Below, in pieces: positions 54,354 to 63,497 of a DNA stretch of 64,000 nt. This DNA comes from an uncultured Roseibium sp. (GTDB lineage Bacteria; Pseudomonadota; Alphaproteobacteria; Rhizobiales; Stappiaceae). The notes under the pieces are model-generated. The model saw only the letters and a program-made list of their open reading frames with translations, did no database searches and was not told the origin of the DNA. The stretch covers positions 62,001 to 126,000 of the forward strand of contig NZ_CANMNP010000018.1 in the NCBI RefSeq assembly GCF_947499295.1. Reading direction: 5' to 3'. The stretch's first letter is position 1. The number at the start of each line of letters is the position of its first letter. A program made the position numbers and the translations under genes.

Positions 54354-55790
54354 ATGGATCAGCGCTGTGAAACGACAAACCGGGCTATTTACGTAGACTT
54401 GGATGGCACGCTCATTGGGGGTGATCTGCTTTGGGAAAGCCTGTTTCAGGCGCTTCGCAGAAAACCGTTCGTTGTTTTCCTGATTTTTGGTTGGTTGCGG
54501 CACGGCATTGCCTTCACCAAGGCAAGGCTTGCCGAGGCTGCAGAAATCGATGTTAAAACACTGCCTTATAGAACTGGTGTCGTTGAACGCCTGAAGGCGG
54601 AAAAAGCGGCGGGCCGGCGGCTCGTGCTGGCGACTGGATCGAATGAAGCTCTTGCTCAAGCGGTAGCCGAGCATCTGGGGATCTTCGATGACGTGCTTGC
54701 GTCCGATGAAAAAACCAACCTGACAGCGCATCGTAAGCTTGACCGGATAAGGGACCGGGTCGGCGAGGAAGGCTTTGACTACTACGGCAACTCTCATCAC
54801 GACGTCTGTCTGTTTGAAGAGGCGGCCGAAGCGACGGTCGTCGCTCCGGACAGGGCTGCACACAACTGGCAACGCCAGACAGGCGCTGAACGGATTGACG
54901 CGACTGAGAGCGAGATCAAAGCTGCAATACAGGCCATGCGCCCGCATCAATGGCTCAAAAACGCACTGATTTTCGTACCCGCAGTCCTGGCGCACGAGAT
55001 TTTTGTCGCATCCGTTTTTGTCAGTAGTTTGTTGGCATTCGTAGCATTTTCACTCACGGCTTCGGCCATCTATGTGGTTAATGACCTTTTGGACCTTGAG
55101 GCGGATCGCCGTCACCGCACGAAGTGCAATCGCCCGTTTGCAAGCGGCCGGTTGAGTGTGCCAAACGGCTTACTTCTGGCAGCTGGCTCGATTGTGGTTG
55201 CTTTCGTTATCTCCGCATTCCTGCCCTTGGCCTTCACTGGGATACTGGTGCTTTATCTGTTTATTACAACCGCATATTCGGTCGCGATAAAGCGGATGCT
55301 CTTGCTCGATGTTTTCGTCCTGGCCGGTCTCTACACTGTGCGTGTCCTTGCCGGGGGGGCTGCCGCTGATATCGAGTATTCGTTCTGGCTGCTCGCGTTC
55401 TCGGTCTTCTTCTTCCTGTCGCTTGCTTTGGTGAAACGCTTTACCGAGTTGCAGCAAGTTGGCGAAGTAGCCTCGCGTGAAGTCACTGGCCGCGGCTATC
55501 GGCATGTTGACCTGGAACCTATCTCGCAGGCAGGCATGACATCCGGTTTCGCGGCTGTATTGGTTCTCGCGCTCTATATTCAAAGTCCGGTAATCGAGGA
55601 AGCTTATGCAATTCCGCAACTTATCTGGCTTTTGTGCCCGCTGGTTCTCTACATCATCATGCGTATCTGGATCCTCGCGCGCAGAGGCGAGATGCATGAA
55701 GACCCGATTGTTTTCATCCTGAAGGACTGGCGCAGCCAATTTATGATCGGTTGCGGTGCCGTCCTTTTCCTGATTGCTGCTGCCTGGTAA
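54354..55790 (+). CDS. HAD phosphatase-UbiA prenyltransferase fusion (DPPR synthase-like)
   Basis: About 478 residues. The N-terminal HAD phosphatase shows YVDLDGTLIGG (Asp15, Asp17) and GNSHHDVCLF. From about residue 190 a UbiA-type membrane prenyltransferase follows with MRPHQWLKNALIF and the catalytic NDLLDLEADRRHRTKCNRPF. The second domain resembles decaprenyl-phosphate phosphoribosyltransferase (Rv3806c type); the HAD could remove the 5' phosphate, like the separate mycobacterial phosphatase. ATG 54354 is used; GTG 54309 is possible. Followed 6 bp on by the DprE1-like gene. Confidence 0.87.
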   Translation: MDQRCETTNRAIYVDLDGTLIGGDLLWESLFQALRRKPFVVFLIFGWLRHGIAFTKARLAEAAEIDVKTLPYRTGVVERLKAEKAAGRRLVLATGSNEALAQAVAEHLGIFDDVLASDEKTNLTAHRKLDRIRDRVGEEGFDYYGNSHHDVCLFEEAAEATVVAPDRAAHNWQRQTGAERIDATESEIKAAIQAMRPHQWLKNALIFVPAVLAHEIFVASVFVSSLLAFVAFSLTASAIYVVNDLLDLEADRRHRTKCNRPFASGRLSVPNGLLLAAGSIVVAFVISAFLPLAFTGILVLYLFITTAYSVAIKRMLLLDVFVLAGLYTVRVLAGGAAADIEYSFWLLAFSVFFFLSLALVKRFTELQQVGEVASREVTGRGYRHVDLEPISQAGMTSGFAAVLVLALYIQSPVIEEAYAIPQLIWLLCPLVLYIIMRIWILARRGEMHEDPIVFILKDWRSQFMIGCGAVLFLIAAAW

Positions 55791-55796
55791 GCCGAC

Positions 55797-57113
55797 ATGG
55801 TCAAGGAAATGCGGCAGATTGCCAGCTGGGGTGGATTGTCGGTCAAAAACCCGCGTCTTCTCGCGCCTGACCGGTATCTGACCAGCGAGATCAGATCGGA
55901 AGGTGCGTTGCCTTTTGGCAATGGCAGAAGTTATGGCGACAGTTGCTTGAATGCAGCCGGGAGCGCGATTACGTCACAATCCGCAAATCGCATTCTGTCT
56001 TTCGACAAGTCTTCCGGTCTTCTGGAAGCGGAAGCAGGCATCCTCTTAAGCGACATCATCGCAGCTGTGGCGCCGCATGGTTGGTTTCCTGTGGTGGTTC
56101 CCGGCACTCAGTTTGTGACGCTTGGCGGTGCCATTGCCAATGACATTCACGGAAAAAACCACCACAGGCGGGGGACATTCGGCTGTCACGTGGTGGACCT
56201 GCTGCTCGAGAGATCGGACCAGGGTCCTGTCCTTTTGAACCCAACTGAGGAGAGTGGCCTTTTCGATGCAACGATTGGGGGCATGGGCCTGACCGGTCTG
56301 ATCCGCAAGGCGACCATTCAGCTGATGAAAGTCGGTTCCTCTTCGATCAACCAGGTGACGACACGCTTTGAAAGTCTGGAAGCGTATTTCGAGTTGGTTG
56401 ATGATGCAGATGCGCAGCATGAATATGCGGTCGCCTGGATCGACTCTCTGGTCAAGGGGCGGCATTTCGGGCGGGGGCACCTGATTGCCGGCGACCATGC
56501 TGCTGAAGGTGAGCATCCGCAACGCAAACCGGTGCCACGTTTGAGCATCCCGCTCACGCCGCCGATCTCACCCCTTCAAGGGCCCTTCCTGAAGCTCTTC
56601 AACGAAAGCTACTTCAGAAGCGCGCCTGTGGGCAGATCCGAGCAGTTGGTTGCCTTTGACAAATTCTTCTTTCCGCTGGACCGCGTTGGGCGATGGAACC
56701 GTCTCTATGGGCCAAGGGGCCTCCATCAGCACCAGAGCGCTATCCCGCCGGACAATGCGTTTGAGGTCATTAAGTCTCTGCTGGAATGCACCCAAAGAAA
56801 TCATCATGGGTCCTTTCTGACCGTCTTGAAACGCTTTGGGTCACTGCCAAGCCCTGGGATCTTGAGCTTTCCGCGTCCAGGCTTCACGTTGACGCTTGAT
56901 TTCCCGGACAAAGGCAGTGTGACCCACAGGTTGCTTGAGCAACTCGACGCCATCACCATTCAGTCCGGGGGTGCGGTGAACCCTTACAAGGACCGGCGAA
57001 TGTCGAGTGTGACTTTCAGAGCCTCTTTTCCGAGCTGGCAAGAGATCGAGAAACTGCGGGATCCTGCACTTATGTCTGACTTTTGGCGCAGGACTGTCTT
57101 GGACGGCAGCTGA
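55797..57113 (+). CDS. DprE1-like FAD-dependent oxidase
   Basis: A 438-residue VAO-type flavoprotein. FAD-binding half: LPFGNGRSYGDSCLNAAG and GGAIANDIHGKNHHRRGTFG, the segment strongly conserved in decaprenylphosphoryl-beta-D-ribose 2'-oxidase DprE1. It would oxidise a polyprenyl-phosphoryl ribose at C2. The immediately preceding HAD-UbiA fusion fits that pathway. A DprE2-like reductase is not adjacent unless the 57716 epimerase fills the role. Confidence 0.87.
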   Translation: MVKEMRQIASWGGLSVKNPRLLAPDRYLTSEIRSEGALPFGNGRSYGDSCLNAAGSAITSQSANRILSFDKSSGLLEAEAGILLSDIIAAVAPHGWFPVVVPGTQFVTLGGAIANDIHGKNHHRRGTFGCHVVDLLLERSDQGPVLLNPTEESGLFDATIGGMGLTGLIRKATIQLMKVGSSSINQVTTRFESLEAYFELVDDADAQHEYAVAWIDSLVKGRHFGRGHLIAGDHAAEGEHPQRKPVPRLSIPLTPPISPLQGPFLKLFNESYFRSAPVGRSEQLVAFDKFFFPLDRVGRWNRLYGPRGLHQHQSAIPPDNAFEVIKSLLECTQRNHHGSFLTVLKRFGSLPSPGILSFPRPGFTLTLDFPDKGSVTHRLLEQLDAITIQSGGAVNPYKDRRMSSVTFRASFPSWQEIEKLRDPALMSDFWRRTVLDGS

Positions 57114-57119
57114 CATGGT

Positions 57120-57250
57120 GAATCAAATAATAATAACATGAAGAAAATTTAAGTAATAAAGTCACGTATTATTATTCATACAGTGATATCAAAGTTAAAT
57201 CGCGCCGGAATTAAGATAATTTAATCAAATTAGATCGATAGTTGCGTTGG
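57120..57250. other. AT-rich segment between the DprE1-like gene and the SMR gene
   Basis: About 130 bp dominated by A/T, including AATAATAATAAC, TATTATTATTC and AATTTAATCAAATTAG, in otherwise GC-rich DNA. It probably holds the promoter for the downstream genes, and resembles H-NS/MucR-bound or horizontally acquired spacers. No gene. Confidence 0.6.
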
Positions 57251-57281
57251 TAAAATTTACAGTGAGTGGAGACGATGGGGT

Positions 57282-57719
57282 ATGGCTAAGTTCCTCCCTT
57301 TTATTTTATTTACCGTACTAACAAACGCAGCTGCACAAATAATGTTAAAGTACGGAATGACCAAGCTGGGTGATTTCAGCGGGTTGTCCAGCAATCTGGT
57401 CATCAAACTACTTCAGGTCGTGTTCTCGCCATTCGTGTTTTTGGGTCTTTGCACCTTTGTGATCTCAATGGCGTCGCATCTTTATGTCTTGTCGAAAGTA
57501 GAGCTGTCATACGCCTATCCGTTTTTGTCACTTGCCTATGTGGTTGTGGCTGTCTACGCCTATTTCATTTTTCAGGAAGACTTGAACGCGATGCGTGTCA
57601 TCGGGATCGCCTTCATCTGCGTCGGCACGATCTTCATCGCGCAAGGCGGATCCAACCCTGATCAGAACCACGCAAAATCCCCGGTTGAAACTGCGGCTCT
57701 GAAGGAGACCTCCAAGTGA
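57282..57719 (+). CDS. Small EamA/SMR-type membrane transporter
   Basis: A 145-residue protein with four helices; NAAAQIMLKYGMTKLGDFSG, YVLSKVELSYAYPFLSLAYV and MRVIGIAFICVGTIFIAQGG match ArnE/ArnF-like half-transporters, some of which flip lipid-linked sugars. It sits between a polyprenyl-sugar pathway and a sugar-nucleotide gene, so a flippase role is attractive but inferred. The last codons overlap the next gene start (GTGA). Confidence 0.82.
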   Translation: MAKFLPFILFTVLTNAAAQIMLKYGMTKLGDFSGLSSNLVIKLLQVVFSPFVFLGLCTFVISMASHLYVLSKVELSYAYPFLSLAYVVVAVYAYFIFQEDLNAMRVIGIAFICVGTIFIAQGGSNPDQNHAKSPVETAALKETSK

Positions 57720-58729
57720 AACACATTCTTTTCGGTGGAGACGGTTTCGTCGGTCGCCAACTTGCCAAAAAGCTCCTGGAAGACGGTGAAGAGGTCATTG
57801 TTGCCGATATCGTCAATGACAATCAGTCAGTATATCCGAAGGCAACTTTTCTTACCTGCGATGTGACCGATCCGGCCTCTATCGCCGCCGTTTCGATAGC
57901 TGCGGAAGACATGGTTTACAATCTGTCGGCCAAGATGCTGTCACCGATCCAGGTGCGCGCAAAACGTCACGACTTTTTCTATCCGGTCAACTACGACGGG
58001 ACCAAGAACATCATCGAAGCGATGGACCGTGCGGGCGCCAAGAAACTGGTGCACTATACCACCGACATGGTCTATGGCCACACCGTTACCTACCCGATGA
58101 CCGAAGATCATCCTGTCGCGCCACTCGGCGAATATGGTCAATCCAAGCTGGACACGGAGTTCCTGGCAGGCGACTGGCGTGAGCGCGGAATGGACATCAC
58201 CCTGTTTCGGCCACGGTTGATTATCGGTCCGGGCCGTCTTGGCATCCTGACCAAGCTCTTCAAACTTATCGATATGAACCTTCCGGTCCCCATGATCGGG
58301 TCTGGTAAGAACCCTTACCAGTTCATTTCGGTGTTCGATTGTGCCGATGCCGCCTATCGCGCCTGGAAAGCGGGTGTTCCGAATGAAGCTTATAATCTGG
58401 GCTCCATCAATCCTCCTCCAGTCAAGAAGCTGCTTGGCGATCTTGTGAAGCACGCAGGATCCAAGTCGTTGCTGCTGCCAACCTGGGGATTTGCGGTCAA
58501 GCGCACCCTTGATTTCCTCGACGCCATCAACATGCCGCTGATGGATCCGGAACAGTATCTGATTGCTGACGAGATGTGCGTTCTCGATGTCTCAAAGGGC
58601 GAGCGTGACCTTGGCTGGGTGCCGGCCTACCGCGACGAAGATATGCTGATCGCCGCATATGACGAATACCGATCACAGAAAACGGCCGGGAACGGTGCCA
58701 ATCACGGCAGCGTTCAGCCTGCAGAATAG
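57716..58729 (+). CDS. NAD-dependent epimerase/dehydratase (extended SDR)
   Basis: A 337-residue sugar-nucleotide-type SDR starting at GTG 57716. GGDGFVGRQLAKKLLEDGEE is the cofactor motif, YTTDMVYG gives the TDxxYG active-site region, and YGQSK carries the YxxxK pair. Late segment FKLIDMNLPVPMIGSGKNPY is typical of the family. It could epimerise a nucleotide sugar or act in the polyprenyl-pentose pathway; substrate unknown. Confidence 0.9.
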   Translation: MKHILFGGDGFVGRQLAKKLLEDGEEVIVADIVNDNQSVYPKATFLTCDVTDPASIAAVSIAAEDMVYNLSAKMLSPIQVRAKRHDFFYPVNYDGTKNIIEAMDRAGAKKLVHYTTDMVYGHTVTYPMTEDHPVAPLGEYGQSKLDTEFLAGDWRERGMDITLFRPRLIIGPGRLGILTKLFKLIDMNLPVPMIGSGKNPYQFISVFDCADAAYRAWKAGVPNEAYNLGSINPPPVKKLLGDLVKHAGSKSLLLPTWGFAVKRTLDFLDAINMPLMDPEQYLIADEMCVLDVSKGERDLGWVPAYRDEDMLIAAYDEYRSQKTAGNGANHGSVQPAE

Positions 58730-58737
58730 GATTATCC

Positions 58738-60189
58738 ATGTTAGCTAATGTTGCGACTAAGCAGGACATGCCTGAGGCAGAAGCAATGCGAAGTACCAAA
58801 CCGGACCTGATGACGGTCGAAGACGCAAAAGCTCTCGACACCAAGTCGATGGCTGAGCTCTTCAAGGACCATATTAATCCCGGACAGTTTCATTTCATGA
58901 AGTTGCTGGGGTTCCACAAGGTCAAGATCGAGACTGCGGAAGGGATGTATTACACCGACCAGAACGGTCGAAAGATCCTGGACTTTTTCGGTGGTTTCGG
59001 TTCGCTTGCCCATGGGCACAATCATCCGCGTGTGATCGCCGCGCGCCAGCGATTTCAGGATGAAGACCGTCACGAGATTGCCATTGCATTCCTCTCTCAG
59101 TATGCAACCGCGCTTGCCAAGAACCTGGCGGCATGCTCGCCAGGCGACCTTGACATGGTGTTTCTCGGTTCGACCGGTTCAGAAGCCATGGAGGCAGCCG
59201 TCAAGGTGGCCGAGCGGGCCTCGGGCAGGAAAAACTGCAAGGTCGTATACGCTGAGAACTCATTTCACGGCAAGACGAAGGGCGTTCTGTCGCTCACGGA
59301 TTCAGAACTCTATCAAGGCGATTTCCAGTTGGTCGGTAACCGGGTCAAGGTTCCGTTCGGCGATCTGCAGGCCTTGAGTAATGCCATCAAATCTGATCCG
59401 GACATCGGCGTCGTTGTCTTGGAAACCGTCCAGGGCGGTGGTGGCATCATCTCGGCACCGGAATCCTATTGGAAAGGCGTCAGAGAATTGTGCGACCAGC
59501 AGAATGTGCTTTGGGTTGCCGACGAAGTTCAATGCGGTTACGGCCGGACGGGCAAATTCTACGCTTTCGAACACTATGGTGTTGTTCCGGACGTCACGGC
59601 GTTGGCGAAATCGCTCGGCGCTGGCAAAGCTGCCGTTGGTGCGATGATTGCCAAACGCGATGTCTATATGAAAGCCTACGGCTCTCCCAAAACGGCAATG
59701 ATACACGCACAGGCAACATTCGGCGGGATTGGCGAGGCCAGTGTCACGGCTATTGAAGGTTTGAATGTTCTTTATGATGAGGACCTGATTGAAAATTCTG
59801 CACGCGTCGGTGCCCATCTGATCGCGCGCCTGAAACAGATCCAGGAGAAATACCCGAAGATCATCAAGGATGTCCGTGGACAAGGCCTGATGGTCGGACT
59901 GGAGTTTCAGGATTTCTCGCAGACAATGCCGATGGTTTTGCGGCCCGTGCTCGCCATGCTTGATGAGAAGCTGAAAGGGTCGCTCTCTGGCTTTATCGGC
60001 GCTCAGCTTTTGCGCGACTACGACATTCTAGTGGCCTTCACTGAGTATAACCGCAATGTCATTCGCCTCGAGCCACCTCTCGTCTGTACCAAGGAGAACG
60101 TCGATACGTTCTGTGATGCGCTGGATGACCTCTTGTCGAAAGGCATTGTCAGCATCGTGAACGGCTTCATCAAATCGCAGGCCGGTTAG
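58738..60189 (+). CDS. Class III PLP-dependent aminotransferase
   Basis: A 483-residue aminotransferase of the acetylornithine/ornithine/GABA type. The PLP site is intact: DEVQCGYGRTGKFYAF (Asp) and LAKSLGAGKAAVGAM (Lys region), with GSTGSEAMEAAVKVAE near the N-terminal half. The N-terminal 45 residues are an extra region. AGGA precedes the ATG at 58738. In a glycan cluster it may make an amino compound attached to the polymer; exact substrate unknown. Confidence 0.88.
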   Translation: MLANVATKQDMPEAEAMRSTKPDLMTVEDAKALDTKSMAELFKDHINPGQFHFMKLLGFHKVKIETAEGMYYTDQNGRKILDFFGGFGSLAHGHNHPRVIAARQRFQDEDRHEIAIAFLSQYATALAKNLAACSPGDLDMVFLGSTGSEAMEAAVKVAERASGRKNCKVVYAENSFHGKTKGVLSLTDSELYQGDFQLVGNRVKVPFGDLQALSNAIKSDPDIGVVVLETVQGGGGIISAPESYWKGVRELCDQQNVLWVADEVQCGYGRTGKFYAFEHYGVVPDVTALAKSLGAGKAAVGAMIAKRDVYMKAYGSPKTAMIHAQATFGGIGEASVTAIEGLNVLYDEDLIENSARVGAHLIARLKQIQEKYPKIIKDVRGQGLMVGLEFQDFSQTMPMVLRPVLAMLDEKLKGSLSGFIGAQLLRDYDILVAFTEYNRNVIRLEPPLVCTKENVDTFCDALDDLLSKGIVSIVNGFIKSQAG

Positions 60190-60243
60190 CGTTGAGCAAA
60201 TGAGTGCGGTCTGGCGATCAATGCCAGGTCGCTTCAAACACGG

Positions 60244-60272
60244 AAACCCGCTTCATTCGAAGCGGGTTTTTT
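60244..60272 (+). terminator. Rho-independent terminator
   Basis: AAACCCGCTTC (60244-60254) and GAAGCGGGTTT (60259-60269) form an 11-bp stem with a 4-nt loop followed by T residues, 55 bp after the aminotransferase stop. Confidence 0.88.
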
Positions 60273-60420
60273 GTTCTTCAGGACCGGTCACCGGTTGCCA
60301 CGATTGGCGCAGTTCGAAGAGACACAGGTGAACCAGTTCACGGTCTGCGAGGCAGCCAAGAGACGATAGGTGTGGTGTTCAAGCACTCCGCCCGGGTCAA
60401 TGTCTGGAAGCTGTGCGGGT

Positions 60421-61635
60421 CTATGATACCCGCTCGGTTTCAGACCGTGCGACTGAAAACTCAGGCTTCCAGATTTCCATCAGGACCAGCAAAAGGGGCA
60501 GCATGTAAGGTAAATAAACACGATCATCGGGAAGCGGGAAAGTGACGAATTTTCCGCCGATGCACAGCGTCAAAGCGATGACCGCCATCCATTGACCGGG
60601 CGAGACCTCGAAGCCGTTGCGAACGAATAGCGCAAACCCGAGAAGAAATACCGCAAGCAGCATGAGCCAGTCGAAAGCCTGAAGTGTGCGGGCAAGATTG
60701 ATGAGCAGGGCCTTAACAAACAGCACGGCGTCAAAGGCCGGATCGAACCCGCGCATGTCATCCTGATATTCGATATTGGAGAAATAGAAATGGGGCCACC
60801 AGCCTGGGTGCTCGGCGGCCCCGGTCACTGGGAAATAGAGGCACACGCAGGCAATGAAGAGAGCCAGATAGGCCAGTCGGTATTTACTCACCACGAGGGC
60901 AGCCAGGAGCAATGCGAAGAACAGAAGAATACCATCCGGCCGGACCAGAAAGGCAAGGATGAGAAACGGTGCTGCAAGGAATGGTTTTTCCCTGCAGACA
61001 AAATAGATCGCAGGCAGGGTAAATACCGCCATCATCAGGTCAGGTGTCGCTTCTCTGGCAGAAAAAACATAGCCGATCAGTATGGAGACGGGACCGATGA
61101 TCAAAAGGCCTTGAACGAAACTTTGGCGGAAGCTCCAGGCGATGACAAACACGCCAACCAACGCCGCGGACATGGTTGAAATCAGGGTTGTTGCATGCAC
61201 GCGGCCGGTGACTTCTCCAAGATGCTTGATTGCTTCGACATAGGCCAGTTTCACCCGGTACATGGGGAACAGCGACACAAAGTGGTCCGGGTTCTCATAC
61301 TGGCCGACCCTGTAGGGAATAGACGCAGTAACTTTATAGAATTGAAGCTCTGAAGCGGCTTCCTGAACTTCACCGTAAGCGGTCGCGTGAATTTCTTCCG
61401 CCGTATCAAGCCTGTCTTCCACCGCGATCCCGACATAGGCCAGGATGTCCCAGTTGTAGACTGGATTGAAATAGGCAAGCGCCAGGGTTCCAAGAATGAT
61501 GACCGAGTAGAAGCCGACGGAGAGTGTATTCAAAACACGCTTTGAAAGCAGGGTTCCGATCGATTGCAAAATGGGTCCAAAGCGTTCGCCGAATACGGTT
61601 CCGATAGACATTGCTTCAATAGTTCCGATTTGCAT
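60421..61635 (-). CDS. Polytopic membrane protein, possible GT-C glycosyltransferase
   Basis: A 404-residue protein with about 9-11 hydrophobic helices and one periplasmic loop near residues 60-130 containing NWDILAYVGIAVEDRLD with Asp/Glu residues, as GT-C enzymes often have in their first loop. Motifs are too few for a firm family. It lies tandem with a flippase in the leftward glycan part of the locus. It could use lipid-linked sugars, such as the polyprenyl-phosphate pentose proposed here. The ATG at 61635 is used; an in-frame ATG at 61611 is possible. Confidence 0.7.
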   Translation of the reverse strand: MQIGTIEAMSIGTVFGERFGPILQSIGTLLSKRVLNTLSVGFYSVIILGTLALAYFNPVYNWDILAYVGIAVEDRLDTAEEIHATAYGEVQEAASELQFYKVTASIPYRVGQYENPDHFVSLFPMYRVKLAYVEAIKHLGEVTGRVHATTLISTMSAALVGVFVIAWSFRQSFVQGLLIIGPVSILIGYVFSAREATPDLMMAVFTLPAIYFVCREKPFLAAPFLILAFLVRPDGILLFFALLLAALVVSKYRLAYLALFIACVCLYFPVTGAAEHPGWWPHFYFSNIEYQDDMRGFDPAFDAVLFVKALLINLARTLQAFDWLMLLAVFLLGFALFVRNGFEVSPGQWMAVIALTLCIGGKFVTFPLPDDRVYLPYMLPLLLVLMEIWKPEFSVARSETERVS

Positions 61636-61807
61636 TGTTTTCAGATCGTCGCAAAGACTTGTGCTCGATGTTCTTAAGCAAAACGCAAACGCGTCGATCA
61701 GTTGATCTCACACTGATGCGAAAACCAATAGAGTTGGCTTCAATTTAGAAATCTCAGGCTAATAACGCCTTAATAGAAGTTGCAAAGAGCGAGAACCACG
61801 AGCCAGG

Positions 61808-63265
61808 TCAGTCAGCTTTTGAGGATCTCATGCGAGTTTTCAACCCATCGAACAGCGGTCGCATTTCCTTCCAGGTGACCGCCCTTAGAAGAAACAGTGC
61901 CAGGAAATAAACTGGTGCGGCAGCGCTGACGGCGATTAGAAGACCGATCAGTCCGGAGACGATGGTGAGCATGTAGGCTGCTGTTGCCCCACAAATAGCC
62001 GCCGCCAAGGTCGATTTAATAAGGGCAAGCACGGGCAGACGGAGCTGAAGGACGCGATAGCAATAGATACTCAGCATCAGTAGCAGAAGAATACTGGCAC
62101 CGCCGCGAACCCAGGCGGCTCCCAATTGACCGTAAGACGGTACGGTGATCAGCAGCGACACAGTGGTTGCGCCACACCAAACCAGCATCATGCGAAGCTC
62201 GTCAGTGCTCCGGTTTTTGGCGAGGATCGCGCGTGAAATGACAGATGCAAGTGCTTGCGCGATTGCAAATGCAAGCAATATGACCGCCGGCCAGACCGCG
62301 GGGGCAAAGTCTTCCCCGAAGACGGCCGGAATGAGCTCGCTCGCGATGGAGGCACCACCAATGGCGATGGGAGCGATGACAATCCCAAGCCATCGAATCG
62401 TTTCTTCAAAGGCACTGGCAAAGGCAGTGTCGTCGGCGTTGTCGTGCATTGCTCCGAATTGGGGAACCACGAAGGCGAGAATGAACACGGCCAATTGCGC
62501 AATCATGCCAGACATTGTCAGGCCGATGGAATAGTAACCCACCTGGGCGATAGTGAAAAAGAAACCAATAAGTGCAAGCTCGATCCGGGCCCCGAAAAGG
62601 GCAAAGACGCTGCCAGATATCCAATTGTTGCGCGCGTAGATTTTTACATCAGCCGGGATCTCGCGGACCCGTTCGGCTGTCTGGCCAAGGTATCGCCTGA
62701 GATCGAGAGCTTGCGGCAGGTGCCGGGTGGTATGTCCGAGAATTGCGCCAACGGGACCCAAAAGCAAAGCGCCCCCCAGCACCGAGAAAAACTGCAAGAC
62801 ACAGCCTGTCAGCGTCATCTTCGCAGCGCGATCGAACTGGCCAAGACCCTGTGCTGCGCTGATGGAGATCGTTGAATAGGCGTAACTTAAAAAGAGAACG
62901 ATTGTGGCGAACCAGACGGATGATCCACGTGCGTCATTCCCTCTGGCAAGCCAAAGTGCATAGGTTCCTATCCCGACTGCCATGATCGCCGTTGTGACAA
63001 CAAAACGGGATAGCAATGTCTGCAAAAGAGCGCTGTATGGCTGATCGCTGGAAACATCACGCGCAATGAAGCGCAATGTGGCCTGTGGCATACCATAGTC
63101 CGACACAATGGTGGCAACAGTCATGAACCACAGAGCGTAAGCCACGATGCCCGTGCCCTCGACGCCAAGCGTGCGGGCCACAATGATGCTGCAAATAAAA
63201 CCCATGAACATGGAAAGAATGCCGGCAGTGGTGTTCACCACCGAATTTCGAAGCATGGACGCCAT
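61808..63265 (-). CDS. Polysaccharide flippase (Wzx-like, MVF superfamily)
   Basis: About 485 residues with 12-14 helices. NTTAGILSMFMGFICSIIVA and TLGVEGTGIVAYALWFMTV at the N-terminus match oligosaccharide/Wzx-type flippases. It moves lipid-linked repeat units across the inner membrane. The ATG at 63265 is used because upstream sequence to 63361 does not look membrane-like. It follows the GumK-like gene by about 230 bp on the same strand. Confidence 0.87.
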   Translation of the reverse strand: MASMLRNSVVNTTAGILSMFMGFICSIIVARTLGVEGTGIVAYALWFMTVATIVSDYGMPQATLRFIARDVSSDQPYSALLQTLLSRFVVTTAIMAVGIGTYALWLARGNDARGSSVWFATIVLFLSYAYSTISISAAQGLGQFDRAAKMTLTGCVLQFFSVLGGALLLGPVGAILGHTTRHLPQALDLRRYLGQTAERVREIPADVKIYARNNWISGSVFALFGARIELALIGFFFTIAQVGYYSIGLTMSGMIAQLAVFILAFVVPQFGAMHDNADDTAFASAFEETIRWLGIVIAPIAIGGASIASELIPAVFGEDFAPAVWPAVILLAFAIAQALASVISRAILAKNRSTDELRMMLVWCGATTVSLLITVPSYGQLGAAWVRGGASILLLLMLSIYCYRVLQLRLPVLALIKSTLAAAICGATAAYMLTIVSGLIGLLIAVSAAAPVYFLALFLLRAVTWKEMRPLFDGLKTRMRSSKAD

Positions 63266-63497
63266 CAGGCTACACTCTTCGCAGTCGAAATAGCAGTCAT
63301 CTGAATCCGCGCCAGACTTGATCTTGGGCCCAAGGCCCTGTTCGTCAAAGATCGGAGACAAATACCCTCCGACTTGAACCTTTGTGTGCTTATTCGGGTC
63401 TTACTTATGCCTATTCGCTTAAGATTTCGTGTGGCTAGTCTTCTCGAATGTATCTGATGAATGCGGGAAACGGTTGCACAACACGGGACGGGACAGG

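Noticed and set aside
54108-54995. 295-codon minus-strand frame covering the gap and the start of the HAD-UbiA gene
   Set aside because: No family signature; overlaps the HAD motif on the other strand.
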